Positions 52,831 through 61,013 of a stretch of DNA of 64,000 bases are shown piece after piece. A program made the position numbers and the translations under genes. Every line of letters begins with the position of its first letter. Position 1 is the first letter of the stretch. The stretch is from Amycolatopsis endophytica (lineage in GTDB: Bacteria > Actinomycetota > Actinomycetes > Mycobacteriales > Pseudonocardiaceae): contig NZ_JACCFK010000001.1 in the NCBI RefSeq assembly GCF_013410405.1, forward strand, positions 3,100,001 to 3,164,000, read 5' to 3'. The notes below the pieces were generated by a model, which was not told the DNA's origin, searched no databases, and saw nothing but the letters and a program-made list of their open reading frames with translations.

Positions 52831-53544
52831 CTAATCGAAGAAGCGGGCCAGGTGCGCGGCGTCCGGCGCCTCCGCCGAACCGTCCTTCACCGGGCGCAGT
52901 TCGGCGAAGATGCTGGCTCCGTCGCAGCCCGCGTGCAGCGGGAACCAGGTTCGCGGGGAGCCGGGGCGACGGCAGATGCCCTTGATCGTCTGCACGTCCA
53001 GCAGTCGCACGTGCGTCGGATCGGCCACCGCGTTCACGTAGCGCCACCACGGCGACAGGATGAACGCGGCACCGTCCGGCCGCAGCACCCGGTGCACCTC
53101 GTCGACCAGCGGCAGGAAGTCGATCAGGTGTTCCAGGATGTGCACGAGGAACACGCGGTCCGCACACGAGTCGGCGAACGGCAGCGGCCGGGACAAATCG
53201 GCCAGCACGTCCACCTCGCCGGTGCTCATCAGGTCCACGCCGAGGTTGCCGGGGTACTGCTTCTGCCCGCCGCAGCCCAGGTCCAGCACCAGCGGCTCCC
53301 GGCCGCCGACGCGCACGCGGTCCCAGACGCCGAACACGCCGTCCAGGCGCCCGATCAGCTCGCGGGCGGTGTCCAGGTGCGCGCGTTCGGGGACGGAGCC
53401 GGTCAGGTGCGCGACGCCGCCGTCGAACCGCACCTCCAGGTCGAGGTCGCGGACACGCTCGTCGTGCTTGAACAGTTCCTCGGCGGCCCGCCGCAGGAAC
53501 TCGTCGCGGAGCCGGAGTCGTTGCGGGGAAACGAGTTCAGTCAT
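52831..53544 (-). CDS. BON-domain plus class I methyltransferase fusion
   Basis: A 237-aa protein from the ATG at 53544. Residues 20-75 (RDLDLEVRFDGGVAHLTGSV and on to VWDRVRV) form a BON-like domain. The remainder is a SAM-dependent methyltransferase with LVLDLGCGGQKQYPG (motif I) and HILEHLIDFLPLVDEVHRVL. BON domains usually bind membranes or lipids. The gene is the last of the heptose/glycosyltransferase run on the minus strand, so a lipid-linked sugar could be its substrate (inference). Confidence 0.75.
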   Translation of the reverse strand: MTELVSPQRLRLRDEFLRRAAEELFKHDERVRDLDLEVRFDGGVAHLTGSVPERAHLDTARELIGRLDGVFGVWDRVRVGGREPLVLDLGCGGQKQYPGNLGVDLMSTGEVDVLADLSRPLPFADSCADRVFLVHILEHLIDFLPLVDEVHRVLRPDGAAFILSPWWRYVNAVADPTHVRLLDVQTIKGICRRPGSPRTWFPLHAGCDGASIFAELRPVKDGSAEAPDAAHLARFFD

Positions 53545-53549
53545 GATCC

Positions 53550-54350
53550 TCACGGGGAGACGACGTCGAATGCTTCGGTGTCCCTGTTCACCACCGTGGT
53601 CGGTGACTCCAGGTGCACGGCGCCGGTGGGCAGGATGCCCGCCGCGCCGTACTTGGCGGCGACCTTGAGCTGTGCCAGCACGTCCTCGCCGCAGTGCTCG
53701 GGCGGGAGTTCGCGCCAGAAGCCGAACCCGCCGACGCTCACCAGCGCCTCGCGGTCGAACATCACGCACCCGCCGATCCACGCCACCTTGTACGCCGTCC
53801 ACCGGGGACGGTCGGCGACGCGTTCGGACAGGTGGCTCGGGTTCGCCGCGTTGTGCAACGTCCAGCGCCGCCATTCGCGTGTGCCGGGCGTGACCTGCTC
53901 CGGCTCGGGACGTCCCGGCCACTCTTCGTAGGGCTCCAGCTCGTGTGGCCGCCGGTCGTCCACATAGGACAGTCCGGTGACCGCGTTGCCGACCACGCCG
54001 CAGTCCAGCTCCGTGATCGCCGAGTGCAGCCGTGTGATCACGTCCGGTTCGAGCCACACGTCGTCGTCGAGGAAGAGCACGTGGTCCGCGCTCGACTGCT
54101 CCAGCAGGTAGAACCGCTGCTGCGCCAGCCCCCGGCGCGGCAGGTTGCGGCTGAGGTGAACCGGGTGGCCGCGGTGCCGCAGCACCCGGACCATCGCCTG
54201 GGCGGGCGCGGCGTCGTAGGAAGCGTCCTCTTCGGACTGGTCCGCGACGTGCACGCCGAAGTCCGCGAAGTCCTGCGCGGCCAGGCCGGACAGGGTCACG
54301 GCCAGTTCGGACGGCCGGTTCCGGGTGGGGATGAGGACGTCGACGCTCAC
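53550..54350 (-). CDS. GT2-family glycosyltransferase
   Basis: A 266-aa GT-A enzyme from the GTG at 54350, overlapping the HldE stop by 4 bp. It has VDVLIPTRNRPSELAVTL (nucleotide-sugar site), the DxD motif VLFLDDDVWLEPDV (about residue 92), and a C-terminal acceptor part GFWRELPPEHCGEDVLAQL. Coupling to hldE suggests it works on the same glycan. The sugar it transfers is not known. Confidence 0.85.
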   Translation of the reverse strand: MSVDVLIPTRNRPSELAVTLSGLAAQDFADFGVHVADQSEEDASYDAAPAQAMVRVLRHRGHPVHLSRNLPRRGLAQQRFYLLEQSSADHVLFLDDDVWLEPDVITRLHSAITELDCGVVGNAVTGLSYVDDRRPHELEPYEEWPGRPEPEQVTPGTREWRRWTLHNAANPSHLSERVADRPRWTAYKVAWIGGCVMFDREALVSVGGFGFWRELPPEHCGEDVLAQLKVAAKYGAAGILPTGAVHLESPTTVVNRDTEAFDVVSP

Positions 54351-55852
54351 GCGCCCTCCCCGACCGGGGCCGATGTCCGGATCTTCTCGATGACCGACGT
54401 CGTCGAGTGGTCGGCGACGTAGCCGAGCACTCGCACCTCGCCGCCGTAGGAACGCACGGTCGGCGCCTCCGGCAGCATGTTCTCGGTGTAGTCGCCGCCC
54501 TTGACGTAGAGCTGCGGCCGCAACAGGTCCAGCATCGCCACCGGGGTGTCCTCCTCGAACACCGCGACGTGGTCGACGCAGCTGAGCGCGGACAGCACCG
54601 CGGCACGGTCCTGCGCCGTGTTCACCGGGCGGTCCGGTCCCTTGAGCCGTTGGACGCTTTCGTCCGAGTTGACCGCGACCACCAGCACGTCGCCGAGCCG
54701 CTTGGCCTCGTTGAGGTAGGTGATGTGACCGCGGTGCAGCACGTCGAAGCAGCCGTTGGTGAACACGACCCGACGGCCCGCCTCGCGGTGCGCGACGACC
54801 GCCCGCGCCAGTTCCTGCGCGGGCACCGCGGCTTCGCGTTCCCGGCTCAGCGCCAGGGAAAGCTCGGCGGGCGTGCAGATCGCGGTGCCGTCCTTGTGTA
54901 CCACCACGTCCGCCGCCGACTGCGCCAGCTCGATGCAGCTGGTGGTGGGCAGGCCCGCCGCCCGCGCCAGCACGAGAGCCGCGGCGAAGGTGTCCCCGGC
55001 CCCACTGGCCTGGCTTTCCGGCGCGGGATCGGCCCACGTGCGGTAGCCGCGGCCTTCGCCGGTGAGCAGCATGGCGCCGTGCCGGTCCATGGTCACGACG
55101 GCGGCCGCGGCACCGGTCTTGTCGAGCAGGGTGCCGCGCTCGTCCTCGAACAGGCGCGCCCGCGCTTCGCCGTCCTCCGGCAGGTCCGCGCCGAGCAGGC
55201 TCGCGGCCTCGGCGGCGTTGGGTGTGACGAGGTCGGGACGGGCGTGCTGCCACTGCTCGAAGTCGTGGGCGTCGACCACCAGCAGCGGAATGTCCGCCCG
55301 CCACCGTGCCACCGCCTGGCGCGGTGCGGTCCCGAGCAGGCCGTTGGCGTAGTCGCACACCATGAGCGCGTCCGCGCCGGCCAGCGCCCGTTCGAGGGCT
55401 GCCGTCAGCCGGTTGGCCTCGCCCGACGGCAGGTCGTCGCGCTCACCCTCGTCGAAACGCAGCAGGACCTGGTCGTCGGCGACCACGCGTTGTTTGCTGA
55501 TGGTGCGCCGTGACGACGCGGTGAGCAGGTTGCCGGTGTCCACGCCGTGCCGCTCCAGCAGCGCGGCCAGTTCGCGACCCGGCTCGTCGTCGCCGACCAC
55601 GCTGACGAACTTCACCCGTGCGCCCAGCGCGGCCAGGTTCGCGGCGGTGTTGGCCGCCCCACCGGGTGAAGTGGCGCGCGCTCCCACGTCGACCACCGGT
55701 GCCGGGGCCTCCCGGCAGATGCGTTCGCAGTGGCCGGACAGCCACACGTCCAGGATCGCGTCGCCGAGCACCACGACCGTGGGCGCGGTCTCCGACACCA
55801 GCCGGACGAGGTCCGGCGTGATGGGGGCCACGTCCTTGGTCTCGCCTGCCAT
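54347..55852 (-). CDS. hldE: Bifunctional heptose-7-P kinase / heptose-1-P adenylyltransferase
   Basis: A 501-aa two-domain enzyme that makes ADP-heptose. The N-terminal PfkB-type kinase has GDAILDVWLSGH, SPGGAANTAANLAALG and the catalytic ASGAGDTFAAAL (about residue 290). The C-terminal nucleotidyltransferase has FTNGCFDVLHRGHITYL with the HxGH motif (about 360) and KGGDYTENMLPE. The order is that of Gram-negative HldE. In Gram-positive bacteria such genes serve surface glycans or antibiotics. The isomerase and phosphatase partners (GmhA, GmhB) are not in the window. It diverges from the GT9 gene. Confidence 0.92.
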   Translation of the reverse strand: MAGETKDVAPITPDLVRLVSETAPTVVVLGDAILDVWLSGHCERICREAPAPVVDVGARATSPGGAANTAANLAALGARVKFVSVVGDDEPGRELAALLERHGVDTGNLLTASSRRTISKQRVVADDQVLLRFDEGERDDLPSGEANRLTAALERALAGADALMVCDYANGLLGTAPRQAVARWRADIPLLVVDAHDFEQWQHARPDLVTPNAAEAASLLGADLPEDGEARARLFEDERGTLLDKTGAAAAVVTMDRHGAMLLTGEGRGYRTWADPAPESQASGAGDTFAAALVLARAAGLPTTSCIELAQSAADVVVHKDGTAICTPAELSLALSREREAAVPAQELARAVVAHREAGRRVVFTNGCFDVLHRGHITYLNEAKRLGDVLVVAVNSDESVQRLKGPDRPVNTAQDRAAVLSALSCVDHVAVFEEDTPVAMLDLLRPQLYVKGGDYTENMLPEAPTVRSYGGEVRVLGYVADHSTTSVIEKIRTSAPVGEGA

Positions 55853-55948
55853 GTCCACCTCCACTCCTTCTCCTCCTCCACCAGTAGCCGGATCTTGGCT
55901 CGCGAAACATTTCCGTTTGCTGCCTGCGGAAACGGGCACCTTCCGCTC

Positions 55949-57037
55949 GTGGTGAACTCGGAGCACGGGCCGTCGGTCGGCCCGATCGAAGCGAAGTGGC
56001 CCGACGTGCGCAGGATCGCCGTGCTGCGCGGCGGTGGGCTGGGCGACCTGCTGTTCGCGGTGCCCGCCATGACCGCGCTGCGCGCCGCCTACCCCGCCGC
56101 GGAGATCGTGTTGCTGGGCACGGAACTGCACCGCGCGCTGTTCGACGGGCGCCCCGCGCCGGTCACCGAGGTGTGGCCGCTGCCGCCCTACCCCAACGTG
56201 CACGAGCCCGCCGGACAGCCGTTCGACGAGTCGGAGCAGCAGGCGTGGTTCGACGCGCTGAAACCGGTCGACCTGGCCGTGCAGCTGCACGGTGGCGGGC
56301 GGAACTCGAACCCGTTCCTGCGGAAGCTGGACCCGAAGTACCTGGTCGGCGCCCGCACCCCGGACGCGGCGGAGGCGGACCGCTGGCTGCCGTTCCGGTA
56401 CTACCAGCACGAGGTCCTGCGTGCGCTGGAGGTCGCGGGGCTGGCGGGCGCGCCGCCGGTCGAGCTGGAACCGTCCATCGCGGTGACGGACGCGGACCGC
56501 GCTACCGCCGACGAGGTCCTCGACGGTCTGCCCGATCCGCTGGTCGTGTTCCACCCCGGCGCGGGCGATCCGCGCCGCCGCTGGCCGGCGGAACGCTTCG
56601 CGGAGGTCGCGGCGAAACTCGCCGGCGCCGGTTGCGGCGTCGTGGTGATCGGCGCGCCGGACGAACGGGACCTGGTCGAGCGGGTCGCGTCGCAGGCCGG
56701 GGCGCGGCCGCTGACGTCGCTGAGCATGTCCGCGCTGATCGGCGTCCTGGCCAGGGCCAAGGCGTTCGCGGGCAATGACAGCGGGCCACGCCATCTGGCG
56801 GCCGCGGTCGGCGCGCCGACGGTCAGCGTCTACTGGATGGGCAACGTGGTGAACGCGGGGCCGTTGGGCCGTTCGCGGCACCGGGTGCTGATCTCGTGGA
56901 CGTCGCGGTGCCCGGTGTGCGGGGTCGACTGCACACGCGAGGACCTGCCGCGCTGCGAGCACGACGATTCGTTCGTGGCCACCGTGCCCACGGCCGAGGT
57001 CCTGAGCGAGATGGAGGAACTGCTCGCGGGCCGTTAA
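55949..57037 (+). CDS. GT9-family heptosyltransferase-like protein
   Basis: A 362-aa GT-B enzyme from the GTG at 55949 (or 55952). It has the N-terminal VLRGGGLGDLLFAVPAMTAL typical of ADP-heptose:LPS transferases, and in the C-terminal domain VFHPGAGDPRRRWPAERFAEV (in parts HPGAGDPRRRWP and ERFAEVA) and FAGNDSGPRHLAAAVGAPTV. It sits back-to-back with hldE, so ADP-heptose is the likely donor. Confidence 0.85.
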   Translation: MVNSEHGPSVGPIEAKWPDVRRIAVLRGGGLGDLLFAVPAMTALRAAYPAAEIVLLGTELHRALFDGRPAPVTEVWPLPPYPNVHEPAGQPFDESEQQAWFDALKPVDLAVQLHGGGRNSNPFLRKLDPKYLVGARTPDAAEADRWLPFRYYQHEVLRALEVAGLAGAPPVELEPSIAVTDADRATADEVLDGLPDPLVVFHPGAGDPRRRWPAERFAEVAAKLAGAGCGVVVIGAPDERDLVERVASQAGARPLTSLSMSALIGVLARAKAFAGNDSGPRHLAAAVGAPTVSVYWMGNVVNAGPLGRSRHRVLISWTSRCPVCGVDCTREDLPRCEHDDSFVATVPTAEVLSEMEELLAGR

Positions 57038-58134
57038 CGCGGGGCGGCGGATTCCAGTACGCGGGTGGAGCGGGCGACCGCGAGCAGTGCGGCGTCCTCG
57101 GCTTGGCGGGCCACGGTCGTTTCCCGGTCCAGGCGCACCCACCGGGCCAGCTCGCGGTGGCGTGCCGAGACGTGGTCGAGGTGCCGGGGCAGCTCGCCGA
57201 GCCGGTCCTCGGACTGGTCCAGGCAGGCGACCGCGTCGGCGAGTTCGTCGAGCAGCTGGGCGTAACCGGCGATGAAGTCCGGATCGAGATCGTCGTGCTG
57301 GCTCGCGGTCACGAGGGCTTCGGCGATGCGTTTGACCTGCTCGGAGACTTCCTTCAGGACGCTCAGGGGCGATTCGAAGGACGAGGGCAGGGGAGTGTGC
57401 CAGCGGTGGCGGCGGACCAGCCAGCGGATGTTGAAGCGCACGCTCTCGCGCCCCCAGCTGACGGCCTCGTCGGCCCGCGCGACCGTCGAGTCGAGACGGC
57501 GGGCGTGCCGCAGCCAGCGGGAGGCGGTGTCGGCGTCCCAGTCGTCGGTCAGGTCGTCCGCCATCGAATGCAGCAGGTCGCGCACCTCACCGGCCAGCGC
57601 CGTGACCGCCTCACGCGTGTGCCGCAGGTGAACCGGCGGCAGGATGACCGTGTTGACCGCGAGGCCGATCGCGGCGCCGAGCAGGCTTTCGCCCATCCGC
57701 TCCGCGAGGTAGAGGAGGTTGCCCGCGGTGCCGTAGGAGATCATCAGCAGCGCGGTGACACCGACCCAGATACCGCTCTCGCCGAACGAGTGCCACTGGC
57801 CCAGCAGCATGCCGACGAACACCGCGACCGCGAGCGCCACGGCGGGCTGCGGGATCAGGTGGGCCGCGAAATAGGCGACCGCGAGCCCGAGCAGGAGCGC
57901 GCTGGTCTGCTGCACGGCGTTGGTGACCGAGCGGTAGACCGTCGTGGTCATCAGGAACACCGCGGCGTAGGGCGCGATGAACGACTGCGGCGACGGGATC
58001 ACCAGGCGCGAGAGGAGCCACGCCAGTACGGCGGCCAGCGCCATCTTGAGCGCCTGCTGGACGGCCTCCCGTTCCCGGCCCGGGAACCGGCAGGCGCGTC
58101 CGAGCCAGTACCAGGGGGACAAAAATCGTGACAT
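57034..58134 (-). CDS. FUSC-family membrane protein (aromatic-acid-exporter-like)
   Basis: A 366-aa protein from the ATG at 58134. The N-terminal half has six hydrophobic segments (about residues 30-175) in the FUSC arrangement, with SPQSFIAPYAAVFLMTTTVY. The C-terminal half is a long, charged, coiled-coil-like cytoplasmic domain (about 180-360). Homologues export small aromatic acids. The actual substrate is unknown. Confidence 0.78.
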   Translation of the reverse strand: MSRFLSPWYWLGRACRFPGREREAVQQALKMALAAVLAWLLSRLVIPSPQSFIAPYAAVFLMTTTVYRSVTNAVQQTSALLLGLAVAYFAAHLIPQPAVALAVAVFVGMLLGQWHSFGESGIWVGVTALLMISYGTAGNLLYLAERMGESLLGAAIGLAVNTVILPPVHLRHTREAVTALAGEVRDLLHSMADDLTDDWDADTASRWLRHARRLDSTVARADEAVSWGRESVRFNIRWLVRRHRWHTPLPSSFESPLSVLKEVSEQVKRIAEALVTASQHDDLDPDFIAGYAQLLDELADAVACLDQSEDRLGELPRHLDHVSARHRELARWVRLDRETTVARQAEDAALLAVARSTRVLESAAPR

Positions 58135-58165
58135 CGAGGGGGTGCTACCCCGCCACACTGTGGTC

Positions 58166-58657
58166 ATGCGCATCCGAGCGGCCGATCCGGCCGACTTCAC
58201 ACACCTGCCGGAGATCGAACGCTCCGCGGGCGAGTGCTTCCGGGACATCGGAATGCCCGAAATCGCCGACGACGACCTGCCCACGCCGGAAGAGCTGGCG
58301 CGCTACCCGTTCGCGTGGGTGGCGGTGCTGACCGATCCCGTCGCGTACCTGGTGGCGGCGCCGGTCGATGGTGGTCTGCACATCGAGCAGGTGTCCGTGC
58401 ACGCCTCCGTGGCGCGGCGCGGGATCGGGCGGGCGCTGATCGAGGAGGCGGCCCGGGCGGGCCACCCGGCGCTGACGTTGACGACGTTCGCCGAGGTGCC
58501 GTGGAACGCGCCGTACTACGAGCGGTGCGGCTTCGTGCGCCTGGGTGCGGACGAGCTTTCGCCAGGGCTGCGCCGGATCCGCGAGGAGGAGGCGGCGCGG
58601 GGCCTGGACCGCTGGCCCCGCGTGACCATGCGACGGCCAGCCGCCCCACCCCGTTGA
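58166..58657 (+). CDS. GNAT N-acetyltransferase
   Basis: A 163-aa acetyltransferase from the ATG at 58166. The acetyl-CoA pyrophosphate loop is VARRGIGRALIEEAARAG (V-x-R-R-G-I-G-x-A, about residue 90), preceded by the strand IEQVSVHASV and followed by NAPYYERCGFVRLG. The substrate is unknown. It is head-to-head with the FUSC gene across 31 bp. Confidence 0.87.
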   Translation: MRIRAADPADFTHLPEIERSAGECFRDIGMPEIADDDLPTPEELARYPFAWVAVLTDPVAYLVAAPVDGGLHIEQVSVHASVARRGIGRALIEEAARAGHPALTLTTFAEVPWNAPYYERCGFVRLGADELSPGLRRIREEEAARGLDRWPRVTMRRPAAPPR

Positions 58658-58670
58658 CCGCTGACCCGTC

Positions 58671-58733
58671 GCGAACGGCCAACACGGCGCCGGGAACGGC
58701 CAACACGGCGCCGCGAACGGCCAACACGGCGCC
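58671..58733. repeat. Three tandem 21-bp CGGCCAACACG repeats, locus 3
   Basis: Three back-to-back copies of GSGAACGGCCAACACGGCGCC (S is C in copies 1 and 3, G in copy 2) lie at 58671-58691, 58692-58712 and 58713-58733. They are all direct copies, so each unit forms only a small GGCGCC-based hairpin. They sit between two convergent stops and share their core with the 32.3 and 51.1 kb repeats. Confidence 0.75.
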
Positions 58734-58740
58734 GGGCGGT

Positions 58741-59484
58741 TCAGCGGGACCGCACGGAGTCCAGCAGGGCGATCGCGACCTGACGGAGCTTGGTGTTCTG
58801 CCGCTGCGACTGGTCCACCAGCCGGTCGAATGCCTCGGTCGCGCTGATCCCGTGCACCGCCATCAGCACGCCCTTGGCCTGGTCGATCTCCGCCCGCGAG
58901 GTCAGGGCGTTCTCCAGGTGCCGGATCTGCTGACGCGCGTGGTACCACCGGCGCGCGTTGCTGATGGCCGCCGAGGCCGCGCCGGTGAACAGCCGCATCA
59001 GCTTCTGGTCGAACGGGTCGAAGGCGCCGTCGACGCGGCTGTACAGGTTCAGGGATCCGACCAGTTCCTCGCCGTCCTGGTTGCCGGTGCCCAGCAGCAG
59101 GGGCACCGCGAGGTAGGCCAGCACGCCGCACTCCTGTGCGGCGGCGGCGAAAGCGGGCCAGCCACCGTCCGGTTTGGACACCGCGCGGACCGGCTCGTGT
59201 GTGCGGACCGCCAGCAGGCACGGCCCCTCACCCGCGGTGTACTGGGCCTGGTCGATGCCGATCAGGTCGTCGTGGGTGATGGCCGCCGTGTGCGGCCCGG
59301 TCTCGTCGAGGACGGTGACGCTGACCGCGTCGGCGTCGGAGATCGCGTTGACCGCGGTCTCGGCGAGCCGCTGCAGGACCGCGTCCAGCGGTTCCTCTTC
59401 GTCGATGCCGCCGCGCAGGTTCTCCAGCGCGGCGGTGACGTCGTCGAGCCTGGCCAGGGGTGCCTGCCGCTCGGGTCTGTTCAT
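58741..59484 (-). CDS. GAF-ANTAR regulatory protein
   Basis: It is 247 aa. The GAF domain spans about residues 25-170 (GEGPCLLAVRTHEPV; VPLLLGTGNQDGEELVGSLN). The ANTAR domain spans about 180-245 (LENALTSRAEIDQAKGVLMAVHG, given as LTSRAEIDQAKGVLM). ANTAR proteins bind paired RNA hairpins to prevent termination. Such one-component GAF-ANTAR proteins are common in actinomycetes. No target leader was recognised nearby. Confidence 0.88.
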   Translation of the reverse strand: MNRPERQAPLARLDDVTAALENLRGGIDEEEPLDAVLQRLAETAVNAISDADAVSVTVLDETGPHTAAITHDDLIGIDQAQYTAGEGPCLLAVRTHEPVRAVSKPDGGWPAFAAAAQECGVLAYLAVPLLLGTGNQDGEELVGSLNLYSRVDGAFDPFDQKLMRLFTGAASAAISNARRWYHARQQIRHLENALTSRAEIDQAKGVLMAVHGISATEAFDRLVDQSQRQNTKLRQVAIALLDSVRSR

Positions 59485-59927
59485 GTGTCGGTTCTCTCCG
59501 CGTGTGCGCTGCTGCCGGGCACACCGCCGGGCCGCCGCGGAAGGGCGGGCGGTGGACGGGTGCCGCGAAGTGGGGGGGGCCGGGATCAGCGGGGGGATCG
59601 GAACCGGGGCCCAGGGGGTGCGGCTACGCGCGGGCAGGGCGGTGTGCGCCGGAACTCGTTCATCGTCAAGCCTCTCGCCTCAGTAGGGCCGTCCGCCGGT
59701 GAACGGCGGTGGCGCGCCGGCTGCTTGACGCTGGCGAGATCATACGTGGCGCCGGGGCGAGCGCGAACAGAAGCCCGGAGAAGCGGGCCGGACCACGCTC
59801 CCCACTGTGGCATCGGCGGCGTCCGACGCCACGAAGGTGGCATGGGGGCGCCGGGTGTCCACTGTGGAATGGAGTGCGGGGGTGAGCGGGATGGTTAGGG
59901 TGGCTCCGCGGGTGGAACACGGCTGGC
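59485..59927. other. 443-bp intergenic region with G-runs
   Basis: It contains guanine runs (59570-59579 and 59592-59597) and a 25-aa frame (59586-59663 minus, starting MNEFRRTPPCPRV) that I do not accept as a gene. It should hold the promoters of the divergent GAF-ANTAR and epimerase genes. No operator was recognised. Confidence 0.5.
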
Positions 59928-61004
59928 ATGAGGGTCGTGGTGACGGGTGCGTCCGGGAACATCGGGACGGCCTTCCTGCGTGCGGTGTCTCGGCGTCCGG
60001 ACTGGGACGTGGTGGGGCTCGCGCGCCGGAAGCCGGAGGGGGGCCCGCCCTACGACGCGGCGGAGTGGGTCGACTGCGATCTGGGCTCCGACCAGGCCCC
60101 GGACGTGCTGCCGAAGGTGTTCGCGGGGGCGGATGCGGTGGTGCACCTGGCGTGGGCGATCCACCCCGGCGCCGACGAGCCGCCCCGCGGCCGGACCAAC
60201 GTCGAAGGCTCCCAGGAAGTGCTGGCGGCCGTCGCCGGCGCCGGGGTGCGGCACCTGGTCTGCGCATCGTCAGTTGCCGCCTACACGCCGGGCCCGCGCT
60301 GGACACGGGTCGACGAGGACTGGCCGCGCACCGGCGTTCCCGGCAGCGCCTACAGCCGGGACAAGGCCCGGCTGGAACGCCAGGTCGAGCTGTTCGCCCG
60401 TCAGCACCCGCGGGTCCGCGTCGCGGTGTTCCGGCCCTGCGCGGTCGCCCAGCACGACTCCGGTGCCCAGCTCGCGCGCTGGACGCTGAGCCCGCTGGTG
60501 CCCACCGCGCTGATCGGCGACCGCCGTCTGCCGGTGCCGCTGTGGAGCGGGTTGCGCGGCCAGGTCGTGCACGCCGACGACGTCGCCGATGCGATCTGCC
60601 TCCTGCTGGAGCGGCGCGCGGAGGGCGCCTACAACCTGGCCGCCGAACCGGTGCTGGGGGTGCACGACCTCGCCGGGCTGCTGGGCGGGTTCCGGGTGCC
60701 GGTGCCACGGCGGCTGGTCACCGGCGTGGCCCTGCCGACGTGGCGATTCGGTCTCCAGCCGATGCATCCCGGCTGGCTCGCGCTGGCCGATCAGGTCCCG
60801 CTGGTCGACACCAGCCGCGCCCGCGCCCACCTCGGCTGGCAACCGCGCCACGACGCGACGGAGGCACTGGCCGAGGTGATCGCCGGAATGCGCGACGGCA
60901 GCGGAGCGGGCAGCGGGCCACTGGCGCCACGGGATGCGCGATCGTGGCTGGGCAGGTTGGCTGACATCCGGCTGGGTCGTCCCAGCCGCCAGACCCAGGC
61001 TTGA
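59928..61004 (+). CDS. NAD-dependent sugar epimerase/dehydratase-type SDR
   Basis: A 358-aa extended SDR. It has TGASGNIGTAFLRAV (NAD site, about residue 6), LVCASSVAAYTPG with the catalytic Ser, and the Tyr-Lys pair in AYSRDKARLERQ (about 140). The C-terminal extension after residue 300 is Gly/Arg-rich. It is followed 9 bp later by the FAD oxidoreductase gene, so the pair is an operon. The substrate is unknown. Confidence 0.85.
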   Translation: MRVVVTGASGNIGTAFLRAVSRRPDWDVVGLARRKPEGGPPYDAAEWVDCDLGSDQAPDVLPKVFAGADAVVHLAWAIHPGADEPPRGRTNVEGSQEVLAAVAGAGVRHLVCASSVAAYTPGPRWTRVDEDWPRTGVPGSAYSRDKARLERQVELFARQHPRVRVAVFRPCAVAQHDSGAQLARWTLSPLVPTALIGDRRLPVPLWSGLRGQVVHADDVADAICLLLERRAEGAYNLAAEPVLGVHDLAGLLGGFRVPVPRRLVTGVALPTWRFGLQPMHPGWLALADQVPLVDTSRARAHLGWQPRHDATEALAEVIAGMRDGSGAGSGPLAPRDARSWLGRLADIRLGRPSRQTQA

Positions 61005-61013
61005 GGGGGCGTT

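Noticed and set aside
58671..58733. Tandem repeats as a CRISPR array
   Set aside because: Units are contiguous with no spacers, and no cas genes are in the window.
59586..59663. 25-aa frame MNEFRRTPPCPRV... as a small gene
   Set aside because: Weak ribosome site, low-complexity Pro/Arg content and a surrounding GC-rich gap give no support.
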